Of a DNA stretch of 39,026 bases, positions 37,700 through 39,026 are shown one piece after another. Each line of letters begins with the position of its first letter. The first letter of the stretch is position 1. The position numbers and the translations under genes are program-made. The stretch is taken from contig JAUVIS010000005.1 of NCBI GenBank assembly GCA_030592635.1, forward strand, positions 1 through 39,026, read 5' to 3'. Origin of the DNA: Candidatus Fermentibacteraceae bacterium (GTDB lineage: Bacteria > Fermentibacterota > Fermentibacteria > Fermentibacterales > JCC-6). Under the pieces are notes generated by a model. It worked only from the letters and a program-made list of their open reading frames with translations. It had not been told where the DNA came from and ran no database searches.

Positions 37700-39026
37700 C
37701 TATTCCAGCTGAAGCGCCTTTGCCATAACCGGATCCATCTCCACTGCGAGTTTTTTCTCGGCTTCGGCGTGACCGCTTCTTCCAGTGAATTCATATACTC
37801 TGTACAGATTAACATGGAAACCAATAATAGCGCTTCTGTCCTCGAGAGCAGAAGCAAGAACAAGACCTTTACGGAAGTGATCCTCTGCTTCATCATATCT
37901 CTTCATGTCAAAGGTGCATCGACCAAGCATCTCTCTTGCCTTGATTCTGTGATCAGGGCTGACCAGTACTCTCTCGAACTCCTGTGTCGCCTCTCTTAAA
38001 AGCCCCATTTCCCGATAAGCAATGCCCAGATCAAAGTGAGTCGAGTAATCTTCTCTGGAAATGCTTGAATCCACACCACTTTTGAACTCCATAATAATGT
38101 CGGCAAGGGCTTTCCTTGATGTGTCTATTTTCATGTTGTCAATATCATCAAGAATATCCGCAACGCCGGTTACGCCGGATTCCCTGTGCTCTTCCGGTCG
38201 TAATCCGTTCATGAGTTCTTTTGCGTCCTTGTAATCGGGGCAGACTTCCACCGCTGCCTCAAGGGACGCGATTGCCTCGTACTGACTGTCATTCAGAAGA
38301 TAGGCGACCGCAAGTCTGTAGAAAGCTCTGGACTGCCCCTCCTCGTCAATTGTGTGTCGAATTCTGACAATTTCCTTGGCGGCGGAAAGGGATTCAGGGC
38401 AGATATCAAGAACTCCTTCCAGAAGTTCAAAGACCATGTAATCCCGTTCATCGCTGCGGTAAATCTCGGCGGCTCTGAGATAAGCTCCGACTGCCCCGTA
38501 AAAATCTCCCACATCAAGAAGAAGATTCGCCATTTCAATGTAGCCGAGGGCATCCCCCGGATCTCTGCCAAGACGGTTACGCATGCCGGCCACCTGCTTG
38601 GACAGAGCCTCCCGAACCTGTCTGACTGATACAAGATTCATTGAAACAAGGACATCGCCAAGCCTTGTATCTTCCGGTGCGGAGGATTGTTGTTCGAGAG
38701 CTCTGAGGACATCTCCAGCTTTAAGAAGACCACAAGCCACGAAGTACTCACCGATTCTCTGGGGACCGGTGTTCTCTATCTCCGCGATGCTCCAGTCCTC
38801 GTCGTCGTCACCGGTGATATCCTTCAGAATGTCTTCAGAGGATTCACTTCTGCCCTCCTGAATGTCACTCTTGTCAAAAGAAAGATCGTTTTGTTTCGTC
38901 TTTTGTCTGGAAGCGATATGAGGCTCTCCGCTGATTTCGTCCCGGATATCCAGCTGAATGCCTTCAGGGAGTTCCTCTTCGTCTTTAAGAACATCGCCCT
39001 GGCCAAACGAAAGACCGGTGAGGAGC
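37700..39026 (-). CDS. TPR protein with MshEN-like N-terminal part (partial)
   Basis: The frame is open to the window edge (442 codons visible), so the start is outside. Visible order: an acidic low-complexity stretch (ending DDDEDWSIAEIENTG), then RIGEYFVACGLLKAGDVLRALEQQ and RLGDVLVSMNLVSVRQVREAL, two copies of a helical unit like the N-terminal domain of type II/IV secretion ATPases (MshEN), then TPR pairs to the C terminus (FDLGIAYREMGLLREATQEF, MLGRCTFDMKRYDEAEDHF). No catalytic motif is seen. It may be a scaffold. A GTG at 38740 inside this frame is not the start, because the MshEN-like unit begins before it. It is the first visible gene of the minus-strand operon. Confidence 0.75.
   Translation of the reverse strand, partial: LLTGLSFGQGDVLKDEEELPEGIQLDIRDEISGEPHIASRQKTKQNDLSFDKSDIQEGRSESSEDILKDITGDDDEDWSIAEIENTGPQRIGEYFVACGLLKAGDVLRALEQQSSAPEDTRLGDVLVSMNLVSVRQVREALSKQVAGMRNRLGRDPGDALGYIEMANLLLDVGDFYGAVGAYLRAAEIYRSDERDYMVFELLEGVLDICPESLSAAKEIVRIRHTIDEEGQSRAFYRLAVAYLLNDSQYEAIASLEAAVEVCPDYKDAKELMNGLRPEEHRESGVTGVADILDDIDNMKIDTSRKALADIIMEFKSGVDSSISREDYSTHFDLGIAYREMGLLREATQEFERVLVSPDHRIKAREMLGRCTFDMKRYDEAEDHFRKGLVLASALEDRSAIIGFHVNLYRVYEFTGRSGHAEAEKKLAVEMDPVMAKALQLE

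Noticed and set aside
38740-38742. GTG 38740 as start of the last TPR gene
   Set aside because: The conserved RIGEYF segment lies upstream of it in the same open frame, which continues to the window edge, so the gene is longer and cut by the window.
1-39026. tRNA, rRNA or known riboswitch
   Set aside because: No cloverleaf, rRNA or familiar riboswitch core was recognised by eye in the intergenic regions, which are mostly under 100 nt.

Overview
The window reads as chromosomal DNA of a diderm (Gram-negative type) bacterium, probably from an uncultivated lineage near the FCB superphylum. Supports are a signal-peptide beta-rich outer-membrane-like protein, a lipoprotein, periplasmic cell-wall enzymes, and a MoxR/DUF58/BatA-B-C-D operon typical of Bacteroidetes-like and spirochaete-like diderms. 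The lineage is inference: there is no rRNA, tRNA or single-copy marker that I can place. Genes are very tightly packed, with ATGA/TAATG/TGATG overlaps, and several starts are GTG or TTG.

Layout. (1) 1-13938, plus strand: a housekeeping run. It holds the end of pgi, an outer-membrane-like protein, purN, an M15 peptidase, an L,D-transpeptidase, a PQQ-type beta-propeller, era, scpA, scpB, an RluB-type pseudouridine synthase, cmk, a PlsC-like acyltransferase, rpsA, mtaB, coaE and a membrane-anchored TPR protein, closed by a strong intrinsic terminator. (2) 13939-16362: an AT-richer accessory stretch with a four-copy 48-bp tandem repeat, a GT-C membrane glycosyltransferase whose 5' end lacks a normal start codon, and an MmpS-like lipoprotein. 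(3) 16388-25701, minus: a tandem universal stress protein followed by a giant (2774 aa) cyclic beta-1,2-glucan synthase. (4) 25802-26810, minus: a SAM methyltransferase downstream of a decayed antitoxin/PIN-toxin module that still keeps its promoter and a palindromic operator. (5) 26819-39026, minus: one long, translationally coupled operon. In transcription order it is a TPR protein (cut by the window edge), a DUF512 radical-SAM protein, a histidine-kinase-like protein without the phospho-acceptor His, phosphomannomutase/phosphoglucomutase, MoxR ATPase, DUF58, a DUF4381-like membrane protein, BatA, BatB, BatC-like TPR, BatD and a multi-pass membrane protein.

How it works together. The plus-strand block joins translation and ribosome maturation (Era, RluB, S1, MtaB), chromosome condensation (ScpAB), nucleotide/lipid/CoA supply (PurN, Cmk, PlsC, CoaE) and peptidoglycan remodelling (M15, L,D-transpeptidase). 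The minus-strand Bat operon is an envelope-associated VWA/MoxR system. The central genes concern surface or periplasmic glycans.

I found no clearly new multi-gene system. The most notable observations are: dephospho-CoA kinase lacking the Walker A lysine; a pseudo-histidine kinase coupled to the Bat operon; two genes (cmk and the GT-C enzyme) without a canonical in-frame start; a toxin-antitoxin fossil with an intact operator; an Era with altered G3 and G4 motifs; and several repeat tracts (15, 27 and 48 bp units, plus a G9 run inside the glucan synthase gene).
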